A stretch of DNA of 44,697 bases from Nitrospirota bacterium (GCA_015233015.1 JADFYO010000027.1:1-44697), one strand, 5' to 3'. Shown: positions 24,613 to 34,292, numbered from the stretch's first letter. Notes: generated by a model from the letters alone, not told the origin. Made by a program: numbers and translations.

Positions 24613-25689
24613 CTATTTCTCTTCGGCAATGGCCAGCTGCAGAGCACCCTTTGCCGTTGTGTTCAGGGGGTCTTCTGCCATCCGCACCGATGAAAACTGC
24701 AGCGGTAAACGGTTTGCCTTCAGTAGTTTTTCAAACTTCTCCCGTACACCCGCAGGCATGGCAGTGCCTCCGCTTAGGACAACCGAGATGGGTTTGGAGA
24801 GTCTGGGCACACTCTCCGATGTCGTTATAACGCGCTGAATGCTCAGAATCAAGCTCTCAAGCAGGTCTTCGTAATATATCGACAACGAAGTCTCAATTTT
24901 ATTTTTAGGCTCTTTCAGGAGATTAAGCTCTTTTTCTTTTATGAGTTTAATTCTGGTAGCAGACTCGCCCACCGCCGCCCCTACCATTGTGTCAACATAA
25001 TCCCCGCCCTTTTGGATGCTGTAAGAAAACACCGGTACGGACAGATATGAAAAGCACACATTGCACATCCCTCCGCCCATGCTTATCCCTATGCCGGTAT
25101 AACTCTCTTCGGCAAGTTCACTCATTATGACGGCAAATCCCTCGTTGATAGCAATTGCAGTGTATCCCATGTCCTGCAGGGTGCGCTTCAGAATGGTATC
25201 ATGGTGAAGTACGGAAATCTTGGTATCGATGGGTTCGCCGGGAATGCTGTAACAGACCAGCTCTCCCTGATTTTTAGGTGGCGGGACAAGTGTCTTAATT
25301 ATCGACTGAATAACGTTTAACGCCTCATCCTCCTTGGCGCTCAAGAGGCCGCTTTCTACCGGTCTTCTGGTGTCTGTATTAAATGTGTTGGCAAATGTGT
25401 CGGCCGCATTGCCGATTATATAATAACTCCCGTTTTGAGAGAAATATAAGACATCGTTTTTGAGCAGTGTCATTCCGGTAATCTTGGATGCAGGGACAGT
25501 AAAGAATGCGTTTAATTGTTTAGTTATTTGAATGCTCGCTCCCCTTGCGCGGGCTGAAACGATGTTAGTCGTACCAATATCAAGACCTATGGGACCGCCG
25601 AAGTGCTCTATCTCTTTAGGGCGGTCGGTTTGGATGACACCTTTTTGATTCGCTGCCGCAGCCTTTGCATCCTCGTTCTTGTCACTCAT
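24613..25689 (-). CDS. Actin/Hsp70-superfamily ATPase-like protein
   Basis: A protein of 358 aa with the actin-fold nucleotide motifs: phosphate 1 GLDIGTTNIVSA (about 34-45), phosphate 2 GIGISMGGGMCNV (about 198-210) and adenosine VVLSGGTAMPAG near the C terminus. The phosphate-2 Asp of MreB (DIGGGT) is a Ser here, so ATP hydrolysis may be altered. It resembles MreB, FtsA and EutJ-like proteins but I cannot assign it to one. A hydrophilic N-terminal tail (about 1-30) precedes the domain. It is coupled to the receiver-PBP1A gene, which implies a role in positioning cell-wall synthesis. Confidence 0.8.
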   Translation of the reverse strand: MSDKNEDAKAAAANQKGVIQTDRPKEIEHFGGPIGLDIGTTNIVSARARGASIQITKQLNAFFTVPASKITGMTLLKNDVLYFSQNGSYYIIGNAADTFANTFNTDTRRPVESGLLSAKEDEALNVIQSIIKTLVPPPKNQGELVCYSIPGEPIDTKISVLHHDTILKRTLQDMGYTAIAINEGFAVIMSELAEESYTGIGISMGGGMCNVCFSYLSVPVFSYSIQKGGDYVDTMVGAAVGESATRIKLIKEKELNLLKEPKNKIETSLSIYYEDLLESLILSIQRVITTSESVPRLSKPISVVLSGGTAMPAGVREKFEKLLKANRLPLQFSSVRMAEDPLNTTAKGALQLAIAEEK

Positions 25690-25754
25690 ACAATTGCCTC
25701 CTGTATTGCAGTTTTATTTCAACATTAATATCAATGCCGCCTATGCCGTCCATG

Positions 25755-25818
25755 CCGGCTGATTACAGCCGGTAATAACTTTAAACATTGGGTAACATAA
25801 CAAATCACGCGATTTGTT
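25755..25818. other. Two hairpins between divergent genes
   Basis: CCGGCT-gattac-AGCCGG (25755-25772) and AACAAATC-acgc-GATTTGTT (25799-25818) lie between the actin-like gene (minus) and the UDP-glucuronate decarboxylase gene (plus). They may be operators or transcription punctuation; nothing else is recognisable in 25690-25934. Confidence 0.4.
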
Positions 25819-25934
25819 GTCAAGGCTGCCGCAGTGCCATGTCAGGATAATATACATAGTTCCGGCACAGTTCCGATTTGATTTTTTTTGAATAATAGTA
25901 TATTGTATTAGTGTACTATGGATATTTGTAATAA

Positions 25935-26879
25935 ATGAAAACAAAAAAACGAATACTTATAACGGGCGGGGCCGGGTTTTTAGGCTCCCATCTATGTGAG
26001 AAGCTGCTTGAGGACGGCAACGAGGTGGTTTGCCTCGATAATTTCTATACCGGCAGAAAAAGCAATATCATTCATCTGATGGGCAATTGTTTCTTTGAGG
26101 TATTGCGGCATGACATATGCTTCCCGCTATATGCAGAGATCGACGAAATATATAATCTTGCCTGTCCGGCGTCGCCCATCCACTATCAATTCGACCCCGT
26201 GCAGACTACAAAGACCTCCGTACATGGCGCTATAAATATGCTTGGATTGGCGAAACGCCTTAAGATTAAAATCCTCCAGGCCTCAACATCCGAGGTTTAC
26301 GGCGACCCGGCCGTCCACCCTCAGGTGGAGAGTTACTGGGGTAATGTCAATACTATCGGGCCACGGGCATGTTATGATGAGGGCAAACGATGCGCTGAGA
26401 CGCTTTTTTTCGATTATCACAGGCAGCATGGCCTGAAAATTAAGGTAGCACGTATCTTTAATACCTATGGCCCCAGAATGTTCCAGAATGATGGACGTGT
26501 TGTCAGTAACTTCATCGTTGCAGCCCTGAAACAGGAGGACATCACTGTCTATGGAGACGGTTCTCAGACAAGGAGTTTCTGCTATGTTGACGACCTGTGC
26601 GATGGATTGATAAAGCTGATGAACTCCCCCGATGAGATTACAGGTCCGATTAATCTTGGCAATCCCGGCGAGTTTACAATCCTTGAATTGGCCCGCAAGA
26701 TTATTCATATGACTGGCTCAAGGTCAAAAGTTATCTTCTTACAACTCCCTGCCGATGATCCCACACAAAGACAACCTGATATAACCATGGCGAAAAATGT
26801 GCTTGGCTGGGAGCCATCTGTGCCGCTCGATGAGGGGCTTGTTAAGACTATCGATTACTTTAAGGAAGTCTTACAATAA
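25935..26879 (+). CDS. UDP-glucuronic acid decarboxylase-like SDR (UDP-xylose synthase)
   Basis: An extended short-chain dehydrogenase of 314 aa. The NAD site is [17 protein letters not shown]; the substrate region has [25 protein letters not shown] and [16 protein letters not shown], which contains the YxxxK catalytic pair; then [11 protein letters not shown] and [13 protein letters not shown]. These motifs are those of UXS enzymes, which oxidise and decarboxylate UDP-glucuronate to UDP-xylose. The product would feed surface glycans, possibly with the glycosyltransferases near 3.5-8.4 kb. The start is 245 nt from the divergent actin-like gene. Confidence 0.92.
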   Translation: MKTKKRILITGGAGFLGSHLCEKLLEDGNEVVCLDNFYTGRKSNIIHLMGNCFFEVLRHDICFPLYAEIDEIYNLACPASPIHYQFDPVQTTKTSVHGAINMLGLAKRLKIKILQASTSEVYGDPAVHPQVESYWGNVNTIGPRACYDEGKRCAETLFFDYHRQHGLKIKVARIFNTYGPRMFQNDGRVVSNFIVAALKQEDITVYGDGSQTRSFCYVDDLCDGLIKLMNSPDEITGPINLGNPGEFTILELARKIIHMTGSRSKVIFLQLPADDPTQRQPDITMAKNVLGWEPSVPLDEGLVKTIDYFKEVLQ

Positions 26880-26894
26880 ATCTCCAATACCGCT

Positions 26895-27662
26895 GTGAAA
26901 CACATATTCCTGAGCCTTCAATATGACGGCACAAACTATAGCGGCTGGCAGAGGCAGCCAAACGTGGTCACTATACAGGGGTTGATTGAAGAGGCATTGT
27001 TTAAAATTACTGGCCATGCCGCCGCCCTTTCCGGCGCTGGAAGGACTGACGCCGGAGTTCACGCGTTAGGCCAGACCGCTTCGTTTTTTACCGGCAGCCG
27101 CCTTACGCCGGACACTGTTCAAAAGGCGCTGAATGCCTTGCTGCCCGGCGATATCAGAGTATGCAGCGCCGTGTATGTCTCAGACGATTTCCACTGCCGT
27201 TTCTCGGCTAGGCGTAAACGCTATTTCTATGTTATATTAAACGATTCCCCCGCCTCGCCCTTTATTTACCGCTATGCGTGGCAGGTTAAACATGCCCTCG
27301 ATATCGCGGCTATGCAACAGGCTGCCATGAGCCTCGTTGGCAGATACGATTTTAAATCCTTTTGTGCCTCAGATACGGATGTGGATAATACTGTCAGAGA
27401 GGTCTTAGGCATAACAATCGAGGCGCAGTCTTCCATTGCCTTTATGAATGCCGAAATAAAAGGAAAATTCATAACAATAACGATAGAAGCGGACGGCTTC
27501 CTGCGCCATATGGTAAGAAACATCACCGGAACTCTGGTCGATGTGGGAAGAGGAAAGACCTGTGCCGAAGATATTGAATACATCCTTAACGCTAAGGACA
27601 GAAAAAAGGCTGGTATGACAGCCCCCGGGCGCGGCCTGTTTCTCGAAAAGGTTTATTACTGA
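26895..27662 (+). CDS. truA: tRNA pseudouridine synthase A (TruA)
   Basis: A protein of 255 aa that makes pseudouridine 38-40 in the tRNA anticodon arm. It starts with GTG. The catalytic Asp is in GAGRTDAGVHALGQ (Asp52), and the other landmarks are LPGDIRVCSA, CRFSARRKRYFY and FLRHMVRNITGTLVDVGRGK. It follows the decarboxylase gene by 15 nt and overlaps the convergent DksA-like gene by 7 nt. Confidence 0.95.
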   Translation: MKHIFLSLQYDGTNYSGWQRQPNVVTIQGLIEEALFKITGHAAALSGAGRTDAGVHALGQTASFFTGSRLTPDTVQKALNALLPGDIRVCSAVYVSDDFHCRFSARRKRYFYVILNDSPASPFIYRYAWQVKHALDIAAMQQAAMSLVGRYDFKSFCASDTDVDNTVREVLGITIEAQSSIAFMNAEIKGKFITITIEADGFLRHMVRNITGTLVDVGRGKTCAEDIEYILNAKDRKKAGMTAPGRGLFLEKVYY

Positions 27663-28069
27663 AAGGACTGCTCCTTTTCTACCTGCTCAATCTTTTCCCT
27701 TTTTTCCTTACACTCAACACAGTGTACGGCGTATGGCAGCACTTTCAATCGCGCCGCGCTTATTTCTATTCCGCAGTCGTCGCATATTCCGTATGAACCA
27801 TCGTTGAGCTTCCTCAAGGCCTCGTCTATTTTATTAAGTTTAAGCTTGTGATGGTGCAGCTTTTGGAGTATAATATCCTCGTTGACATCGACAACAGACC
27901 AGTCTCCGTCATCGAGGGCAGCCTCGACAAGCTGTTTTTCGTCCCCTTTGACAAAATTCCCTATCTCTGTCTTTGCCTCTTTTAAAATTATCTGCCTCTC
28001 CTGAAGGAGAGTTTTCCTTATGTTTTTTGCCCTTTCGTCCAAATTTACGGCATCGTTGTCATTGTCCAT
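27656..28069 (-). CDS. TraR/DksA family zinc-finger protein
   Basis: A protein of 137 aa. A coiled-coil-prone N-terminal half (KTLLQERQIILKEAKTEIGNF, ILQKLHHHKLKLNKIDEALRKL) is followed by the DksA zinc finger CDDCG...CVECK with YGICDDCGIEISAARLKVLP. It probably binds in the RNA polymerase secondary channel and alters promoter response. It is placed after frr and a small ORF on the minus strand and overlaps truA tail-to-tail. Confidence 0.88.
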   Translation of the reverse strand: MDNDNDAVNLDERAKNIRKTLLQERQIILKEAKTEIGNFVKGDEKQLVEAALDDGDWSVVDVNEDIILQKLHHHKLKLNKIDEALRKLNDGSYGICDDCGIEISAARLKVLPYAVHCVECKEKREKIEQVEKEQSFQ

Positions 28070-28095
28070 AGAGTATCCTTATATATTCCGCCGTA

Positions 28096-28248
28096 TCAGA
28101 CGCCGGTTTTGTCCTCAGATTTATCTTCAAGCACCCCTTCTTTATACAACTCGACGATGCTTTTTACTTTAATACCAGCAGATTTCAGGGCCTTTTGCAC
28201 ATCAGGGAGCTTTGAGTCCTCTACCTTTAACATAAAATTACTAAGCAC
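28096..28248 (-). CDS. Small hypothetical protein (50 aa) downstream of frr
   Basis: A frame from GTG at 28248 (or TTG at 28254, overlapping the frr stop as TTGA) to TGA at 28096. GGAGG is located in the last frr codons, 8-9 nt ahead of the GTG. The product is MLSNFMLKVEDSKLPDVQKA, then LKSAGIKVKSIVELYKEGVL and an acidic tail. It has a compact alpha/beta pattern. No family is recognised. Its position between frr and the DksA-like gene suggests it is cotranscribed. Confidence 0.5.
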   Translation of the reverse strand: MLSNFMLKVEDSKLPDVQKALKSAGIKVKSIVELYKEGVLEDKSEDKTGV

Positions 28249-28250
28249 AA

Positions 28251-28808
28251 TCAAACCTCCATTATCTCTTTTTCCTTGTGGGCAAGTACATCGTCAACGT
28301 GTTTAATAAAAGAATCCGTCACCTTTTGGACTTCTTCCTGGGCCTTCTTCGTCTCGTCCTCGCTTATGTGTTTATCTTTTTCGAGTTTCTTTAGTTCCTC
28401 GTTAAATTCCCTTCTGATGTTTCTGACCGCAACTCTGGAGTCCTCGGCCTTCTTTTTTACCACCTTAACCAGCTGTTTTCTCCTTTCTTCGGACAGCGGG
28501 GGGATTGTTATCCTGATAGCCTTCCCGTCGTTGTTTGGCGTAAGGTCGAGGTCGGACTTCAGTATGGCCTTTTCTATAGCTGGGATTATTTTCTGCTCCC
28601 ACGGGGAGATACTTATGGTTTGCGGGTCAGGGCAGCCCAGCGCCGCAACCTGATTAACCGGTGTGGGCGTACCGTAGTAGTCAACCATTATATTATCTAA
28701 CAGGGATAGAGAAGCCCTTCCCGTTCTTACAGAACCGTACTCCTTTTTCAGATGTTCTATTACTGTGTTCATCTTGGCGTTGAGTTTTTTCTCAAATTCT
28801 TTGTCCAT
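28251..28808 (-). CDS. frr: Ribosome recycling factor
   Basis: A protein of 185 aa, the normal length. It has VRTGRASLSLLDNIMVDYYGTPTPVNQVA, split across residues 25-55, then ISPWEQKIIPAIEKAI, NDGKAIRITIPPLSEERRKQLVKVVKK and VRNIRREFNEELKKL. With EF-G it splits ribosomes after termination. It starts 2 nt after pyrH and is part of the rpsB-tsf-pyrH-frr cluster. Confidence 0.97.
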   Translation of the reverse strand: MDKEFEKKLNAKMNTVIEHLKKEYGSVRTGRASLSLLDNIMVDYYGTPTPVNQVAALGCPDPQTISISPWEQKIIPAIEKAILKSDLDLTPNNDGKAIRITIPPLSEERRKQLVKVVKKKAEDSRVAVRNIRREFNEELKKLEKDKHISEDETKKAQEEVQKVTDSFIKHVDDVLAHKEKEIMEV

Positions 28809-28810
28809 AA

Positions 28811-29527
28811 TCAGCCCCCTACGAAAGAACCGACTTTTTCACCGAGCAAGGCTCGTTTGATAGCGCCCTTGTTTTTCATGTTAAATACGATAATGGGCAG
28901 GTTATTGTCCATACACAATGTAATGGCGGTTGAGTCCATTACGCTGATACCTTGTTTGAGGACGTCTGCGTGCGTGATTTGGTCAATCATCACCGCTTCG
29001 GGATTTTTAACAGGGTCTTTGGTATATACGCCGTCAACCTTTGTGGCCTTGAAGATAATGTCGGCGTCTATTTCCATTGCCCTGAGGGCTGCCGCGGTGT
29101 CCGTTGTAAAATAGGGATTGCCCGTGCCGGCGGCAAATATTACCACCCTTTCTTTCTCGAGATGCCTGATAGCCTTCCTTCTTATATAGGGCTCGGCCAG
29201 CTCACGCATATCTATGGCCGATTGAACCCTTGTGGGAATCCCAACCTTTTCGAGGGAGTTTTGCAGTGCCAGGGCGTTTATTACGGTTGCCAGCATACCC
29301 ATGTAGTCGGCGGTTGCCCTGTCTATTCCCTTTACTGAGGCCTCAACGCCTCTGAAGATGTTTCCGCCGCCTATGACAACCGCGATTTGCGCGCCGGTTT
29401 CATATGCCTCCTTTATCTCCTGTGCCGCATAGATTACCATTTCCTGTGAGATGCCATAGGAGCCGTCGCCTATCAGGGCCTCACCGCTTAACTTTAACAT
29501 CAGACGTTTATATTTTAAGTTATCCAT
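28811..29527 (-). CDS. pyrH: Uridylate kinase
   Basis: A UMP kinase of 238 aa from the amino-acid-kinase fold family: [82 protein letters not shown]. It phosphorylates UMP to UDP for nucleotide supply. Its place between tsf and frr is the classic order. Confidence 0.97.
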   Translation of the reverse strand: MDNLKYKRLMLKLSGEALIGDGSYGISQEMVIYAAQEIKEAYETGAQIAVVIGGGNIFRGVEASVKGIDRATADYMGMLATVINALALQNSLEKVGIPTRVQSAIDMRELAEPYIRRKAIRHLEKERVVIFAAGTGNPYFTTDTAAALRAMEIDADIIFKATKVDGVYTKDPVKNPEAVMIDQITHADVLKQGISVMDSTAITLCMDNNLPIIVFNMKNKGAIKRALLGEKVGSFVGG

Positions 29528-29539
29528 TGTCCGCAGTTC

Positions 29540-30136
29540 CTACGTTTCGTCCTGCTTTTCGCCAAGCTGATACCTGACAAACCGCCTGATCAGAATGTTT
29601 TCGCCGAGTTTCGCTATCTTTTCCACAACAACATCATGAATGGTCTGGTCGGGGTTTTTGACGAATGCCTGTCTGAGCAGACACTTTTCGGAGTAGAACT
29701 TCTCCAGCTTACCCTCTATTATCTTGTCTATCACGTTGGCGGGCTTACCCTTAACCTGATCCTTATATATCTCTTTTTCCCTCTCGATTATTGCGGCGGG
29801 GATTTCAGTCGGCTCTATGTATTCGGGGTTTGCCGCGGCTATGTGCATGGCGATGTCTTTTGCCAGCTGCTTATATTCGTCAGTTTTTGCAACGAAGTCA
29901 GTTTCGCAGTTCAGCTCTATCATAACGCCAATCTTATCCATGTGGATATAGGAGCAGATGAGGCCTTCGGACGCCTTTCTGCCGGACTTCTTTGCCGCCG
30001 TGGCAAGGCCTTTCTTTCTGAGGAAATCAAGGGCCTTTTCGAAATCGCCGCCGGTCTCTGTGAGGGCCTTTTTGCAGTCCATCATACCGGCGCCGGTCTT
30101 TTCCCTTAACTCCATGACCATGTTTGCGGATATCAC
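29540..30136 (-). CDS. tsf: Elongation factor Ts, short form
   Basis: A protein of 198 aa, the short type also found in Thermus-like lineages. It has the UBA-like N terminus [20 protein letters not shown], the TDFV motif ([16 protein letters not shown]) and a C-terminal [15 protein letters not shown]. It recycles EF-Tu by GDP exchange. Its start overlaps the rpsB stop by 4 nt. Confidence 0.97.
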   Translation of the reverse strand: MISANMVMELREKTGAGMMDCKKALTETGGDFEKALDFLRKKGLATAAKKSGRKASEGLICSYIHMDKIGVMIELNCETDFVAKTDEYKQLAKDIAMHIAAANPEYIEPTEIPAAIIEREKEIYKDQVKGKPANVIDKIIEGKLEKFYSEKCLLRQAFVKNPDQTIHDVVVEKIAKLGENILIRRFVRYQLGEKQDET

Positions 30137-30897
30137 GCTTTTACCTCCTCAAGTTCTTCCTGTTGTTTTTTCTCTTCTATCAGAATGTCTTGTGCCTTCT
30201 GTTCTTTCTCTCTAATCAGCATGTTTTTGCCTTCCATGATTGCGTCGGCCATTTTACCCGTTACGAGTTTCACGGCTCTGATGGCGTCGTCGTTGCCGGG
30301 GATGACGTAGTCAATTTTATCGGGGTCACAGTTCGTGTCAACAATGGCGACGATAGGGAGCGAGAGTTTTTGGGCCTCCATGACGGCGATGTTTTCGCGT
30401 CTTGGGTCTATGACGAACAGGACGCCGGGGTATTTTTTCATTTCTTTAATGCCGCCGAGATTTTTTTGCAGCTTAGTGCGTTCTTTTTCGTAGGCGAGGA
30501 CTTCTTTTTTTGTGAGCACGTCGTAGATGCCGTCGCTTTTCATAGTTTCTATCTTTTTCAGCTTTTCGATACTCTTTTTGATAGTGAAGAAGTTAGTGAG
30601 CATACCGCCGAGCCACCTTTGGTTGACGTAGTATGCGCCGACGCGTTCGGCCTCTTCGGCGATAGCGTCCTGGGCTTGTTTTTTAGTGCCGACAAACATA
30701 ATGGTCTCACCGGCGGCGGACATATCGCGGACGAAGTTATAGGCCTCTTCAATGCCTTTGACGGTTTTTTGGAGATCGATGATGTAGATACCATTTCTCT
30801 CGCCGAAGATATACTTCTTCATCTTAGGGTTCCACCTTTTTACCTGATGTCCGAAGTGGACGCCTGCCTCGAGCAGTTCTTTCATAGATACAACCAT
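30133..30897 (-). CDS. rpsB: 30S ribosomal protein S2
   Basis: A protein of 254 aa: [102 protein letters not shown]. It has a Glu/Lys-rich C-terminal tail. It is the first gene of the translation cluster. A ribosome site (AGGAGG) precedes the start, and the long 5' leader contains a hairpin (30934-30986). Confidence 0.97.
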   Translation of the reverse strand: MVVSMKELLEAGVHFGHQVKRWNPKMKKYIFGERNGIYIIDLQKTVKGIEEAYNFVRDMSAAGETIMFVGTKKQAQDAIAEEAERVGAYYVNQRWLGGMLTNFFTIKKSIEKLKKIETMKSDGIYDVLTKKEVLAYEKERTKLQKNLGGIKEMKKYPGVLFVIDPRRENIAVMEAQKLSLPIVAIVDTNCDPDKIDYVIPGNDDAIRAVKLVTGKMADAIMEGKNMLIREKEQKAQDILIEEKKQQEELEEVKA

Positions 30898-30933
30898 AGT
30901 TAAACTACCTCCTGTTGGTTATTCCTCCGCTAT

Positions 30934-30986
30934 AGCTTTAGCGCCCTCTGTGCGGCCACAGCCGCGTGGGGACCCGTGCTAAAGCT
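30934..30986 (-). promoter_or_regulatory. Structured 5' leader of rpsB
   Basis: A 9-bp stem (AGCTTTAGC at 30934-30942 with GCTAAAGCT at 30978-30986) encloses a GC-rich inner hairpin (GCGGC-caca-GCCGC). It lies about 36-90 nt upstream of the rpsB start. A ribosomal-protein autoregulatory element is a reasonable guess; I cannot match it to a described class. Confidence 0.45.
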
Positions 30987-31283
30987 GCCATAATCGGCTG
31001 CATAGCGTGTGATTTTGTAATGGAAGGTAACATAAACGTTCAATATTTTGCAACAGGATTTCTAAGATAAATATTTTTGTGGGGATTTGATGGGGAATTC
31101 AGGTTTCAGTGCCTGTTTAGGTGGGGGCTTCATGTTTGTGACGTTGTGGCGCAGATGAGCCGGCACTTGTATAGCAGATTGTTTGTCATTCAGGATAATC
31201 GAAGATATGTTGACGAAACCAGACCATCAAAAGTATAATATTATAATAAATGAGAAAGAATTATTGTTGTTATCGAATCGATA
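30987..31283. other. Intergenic region between rpsB and cas3
   Basis: About 300 bp, AT-rich, without a recognised gene. The rpsB promoter should lie near 30990-31080 on the minus strand, but no -35/-10 pair stands out. Confidence 0.4.
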
Positions 31284-31301
31284 TGTTACCTAAAGGTAAC
31301 A
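31284..31301. promoter_or_regulatory. Palindrome upstream of the cas operon
   Basis: TGTTACCT-AA-AGGTAACA, 8-bp perfect arms, 82 nt before the cas3 start. It could be an operator controlling cas expression. Confidence 0.45.
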
Positions 31302-31382
31302 ACGGATAAGAATTATTTACAGAGTTTATAAATATATTTAGCAGGTGTGGTTACAGTAAATATGATTACCGGGGAGTGAATC

Positions 31383-33629
31383 ATGGCGCAAGACGAGATG
31401 ATTTATTTTGCACATTCGGTTGAAGGCCAACCTCAAGAACAATGGCATACGCTTGATAAACACCTCCTCGACACGGCTGAGCTTGCCTCCGGGTTTGCTG
31501 ATGAGTTCGGATGTGCCGGTTGGGGATATATATCAGGGCTATGGCATGATTTGGGAAAGTATTCGTTAGATTTTCAGAACAAGCTGCTTGCCTCATCAGA
31601 TGCTCATATAGAAACAAATAAGGGCAGGGTTGACCATTCGACGTCCGGGGCGATTTATGCCGTTGAAAAATTCAACAAGATGGGCAGATTGCTTGCCTAT
31701 CTGATTGCTGGGCACCATGCGGGGCTGCCGGATTGGCAGACCGCCACGGCAGGAGGTAAGAGCCTTGCTCATCGTTTAGAGAATAAAGAACTTCTTAAAA
31801 AGGTGTTCGATTGTGACAATCCTAATGGTTCGGTCATCCCTAAATATATTATTGGGCATCCGTTTCCAGATGTGAGATTTAGAACAAGAAATGGTCATGC
31901 CCTATGGATAAGAATGCTCTACTCCTGTCTTGTTGATGCCGACTTTTTAGATACTGAGACCTTCTATGAACCTGAAAAGACACGAAGTAGAAAAGGATAC
32001 CCTGTGCTGCGTGAACTTCTGCCCTTGTTTGAGACATATATTGCAGATAAATTGGAAAATGCTGATGATACACCGGTTAACCGCAAACGCGCTGAGATAC
32101 TCAGGCAATGTATAGAGATGTCGGCACATAAACCTGCAATTTTTACTTTGACGGTTCCTACCGGAGGGGGAAAGACGCTATCATCTATGGCCTTTGCGCT
32201 AAATCACGCCGATAAGCCGGATTACAAAAAGAAAAGGATAATTTATGTCATACCATATACGAGCATTATCGAACAGACAGCCGATGAGTTTAGAAAGATA
32301 TTTGGCGATGCCGTGTTAGAGCATCACAGCAATGTCGATGTTTCAAACGAGGACACTGAAACCACTAAAGCCAGACTGGCCTGTGAAAACTGGGACGCTC
32401 CGATTATTGTGACGACTTCGGTTCAATTTTTCGATTCACTTTTCTCCAATCGCTCAAGCAGGTGCCGGAAACTGCACAACATTGTAAACAGCGTTGTTAT
32501 TCTTGATGAGGTTCAACTGCTGCCGCCTCAATATCTTAATCCAATTCTTCGTTCGATAAAAGAGCTTGAGCAAAACTACAACGTAACTTTTGTCCTCTGT
32601 ACTGCGACACAACCGGCATTTACGCCGCAGAAGTCTATTGATTTTAAATTCGAGGGATTAAGCGATACTATTGAAATAATGAACAACCCTCAGTCACTTC
32701 ATGAATCATTCAGACGTGTTGATGTCCATGTGCCGGAGGATTTAATAAAGCCGCGCTCATGGGAAGACCTTTACTCTGAACTGGCGCTGCATCCGTCGGT
32801 ACTCTGCATAGTCAACAGGCGGGATGATTGCCGGATTCTTTACGAATTGGTACGAAAAGAAAATGAGGCTGCATTTCATCTCTCTGGCTGTATGTGTGGG
32901 CAGCATCGTTCTGAAGTGATTAATAAAATAAAGGAGAGGCTCAAAGCGAAGATTCCAACGTGTGTAATAAGCACACAGCTTGTCGAGGCAGGAGTTGATT
33001 TTGATTTTCCTGTTGTTTACCGTGCGCTTGCGGGGCTTGATTCGATTGCTCAGGCCGCGGGCAGATGTAACAGAGAAGGTCTTATTGAGAAAGGACGTGT
33101 CGTGGTATTTATTCCACCAAGTAAAAATCCGGCAGGGTATCTCCGGCAGGCTGGTGAAATAGGCCGCAGACTGCTTGCTGAAAAAACAGAAGATCCTCTT
33201 TCTCCTGATAGGTTTGAACGGTTTTTTAAAGAGCTGTTTTGGATTCAGGGGAGTAACCTTGATAAGCACGATATTCTAAAAGACCTTGACGTAGATGCGG
33301 ATTTGAGATTCAGCTTTTTCACTGCCGCTCAAAAGTTCAAGATAATTGATGACAAACAATATAGTTCTGTAATCGTAAGATACGGGAAAGGGGCTGATTT
33401 AATCGAACTGCTGAAGACAAAAGGGCCGGAGCGGTGGTTGATGAGACGGCTTCAGAGATATGTAGTAAATTTACCGAAATATATCCACGCAAGAATATAT
33501 GATGACGGTGGTATAAGTGAAGTGCATCCAGGGATATTTGTTCAGGCGCATGGCGCGATGTATAACGATAACCTTGGGTTTTGCCCTGATAAGTCTATGC
33601 TGTATGAGCCTGATGAGATAATGATCTGA
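31383..33629 (+). CDS. cas3: Cas3 nuclease-helicase (type I-C)
   Basis: The effector nuclease of the I-C system, 748 aa. An HD nuclease domain (about 8-200) has HTLDKHLLDTAEL, GLWHDLGKYSLDFQ and AGHHAGLPDW. The SF2 helicase follows: motif I PTGGGKTLSSMAF, motif II DEVQLL (in place of DEAH), motif III CTATQ, motif V STQLVEAGVDFDF and motif VI QAAGRCNREG. Cas3 unwinds and degrades DNA bound by Cascade. The operon begins here after a 480-bp gap and continues to cas2 at 38990 without internal promoters. Confidence 0.96.
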   Translation: MAQDEMIYFAHSVEGQPQEQWHTLDKHLLDTAELASGFADEFGCAGWGYISGLWHDLGKYSLDFQNKLLASSDAHIETNKGRVDHSTSGAIYAVEKFNKMGRLLAYLIAGHHAGLPDWQTATAGGKSLAHRLENKELLKKVFDCDNPNGSVIPKYIIGHPFPDVRFRTRNGHALWIRMLYSCLVDADFLDTETFYEPEKTRSRKGYPVLRELLPLFETYIADKLENADDTPVNRKRAEILRQCIEMSAHKPAIFTLTVPTGGGKTLSSMAFALNHADKPDYKKKRIIYVIPYTSIIEQTADEFRKIFGDAVLEHHSNVDVSNEDTETTKARLACENWDAPIIVTTSVQFFDSLFSNRSSRCRKLHNIVNSVVILDEVQLLPPQYLNPILRSIKELEQNYNVTFVLCTATQPAFTPQKSIDFKFEGLSDTIEIMNNPQSLHESFRRVDVHVPEDLIKPRSWEDLYSELALHPSVLCIVNRRDDCRILYELVRKENEAAFHLSGCMCGQHRSEVINKIKERLKAKIPTCVISTQLVEAGVDFDFPVVYRALAGLDSIAQAAGRCNREGLIEKGRVVVFIPPSKNPAGYLRQAGEIGRRLLAEKTEDPLSPDRFERFFKELFWIQGSNLDKHDILKDLDVDADLRFSFFTAAQKFKIIDDKQYSSVIVRYGKGADLIELLKTKGPERWLMRRLQRYVVNLPKYIHARIYDDGGISEVHPGIFVQAHGAMYNDNLGFCPDKSMLYEPDEIMI

Positions 33630-33650
33630 TAATTAAAAGAGGAGGATATT

Positions 33651-34292
33651 ATGGGAGGTTTACCAGAAAGGAGTAACGCTTTCCGGTTGAGAGTGTGGGG
33701 AAGGAACGCCTGTTTTACGAGGCCGGAGATGAAAGTCGAGCGAGTATCTTATGACGTAATGACGCCATCGGCAGCACGCGGAGTGCTTGAGGCGATCTTA
33801 TGGAAGCCCGCCATTCGATGGAAGGTGAACCAGATAGACGTTCTGAATCCGATTAAATGGGAATCTGTACGCAGAAACGAGGTAGGCTCACCAATGTCTC
33901 CAAAAGTAAGTGAAATGTTTATTGAGGAATATCGTCAACAAAAGGCAGGCCTATTTCTCAGGGATGTTGCTTATACAATACATGGCTTTTTTGAACTTAC
34001 AGACAAAGCGGAAAAGGCTGACACAGTAGTCAAGTTTACAGAAATGTTTCTGCGCAGAGCAGAGAAGGGGCAATGTTTTCACCGTCCGTATCTTGGTTGT
34101 CGGGAATTCGCGGCAGATTTTGAAGTCTTCACAAACGGTAAGGCGTTACTCATGCCGATTCCTGAAACACGAGACTTAGGCTGGATGCTATATGATATGG
34201 ATTTCAGAGGAAAGGAATCTGTTGCCCGTTTCTTTAGAGCAAACCTTAAAGAAGGTCGCATGATAATTAATGAAGACGAGGTGAGACCATGA
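33651..34292 (+). CDS. cas5c: Cas5c (Cas5d), crRNA-processing endonuclease
   Basis: A protein of 213 aa. In type I-C there is no Cas6, and Cas5c cuts the pre-crRNA at the base of the repeat hairpin, staying bound to the 5' handle. The RAMP-like N terminus (FRLRVWGRNACFTRPEMKVERVSYDVMTPSAARG, in pieces near 10-45) and GCREFAADFEV are typical. It overlaps cas8c by 4 nt. A GGAGGATATT ribosome site fixes the start. Confidence 0.93.
   Translation: MGGLPERSNAFRLRVWGRNACFTRPEMKVERVSYDVMTPSAARGVLEAILWKPAIRWKVNQIDVLNPIKWESVRRNEVGSPMSPKVSEMFIEEYRQQKAGLFLRDVAYTIHGFFELTDKAEKADTVVKFTEMFLRRAEKGQCFHRPYLGCREFAADFEVFTNGKALLMPIPETRDLGWMLYDMDFRGKESVARFFRANLKEGRMIINEDEVRP

Noticed and set aside
30124-30903. Long plus-strand frame (259 aa) opposite rpsB
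   Set aside because: It is antisense to rpsB, whose product is unmistakable; the frame is a codon-bias shadow.
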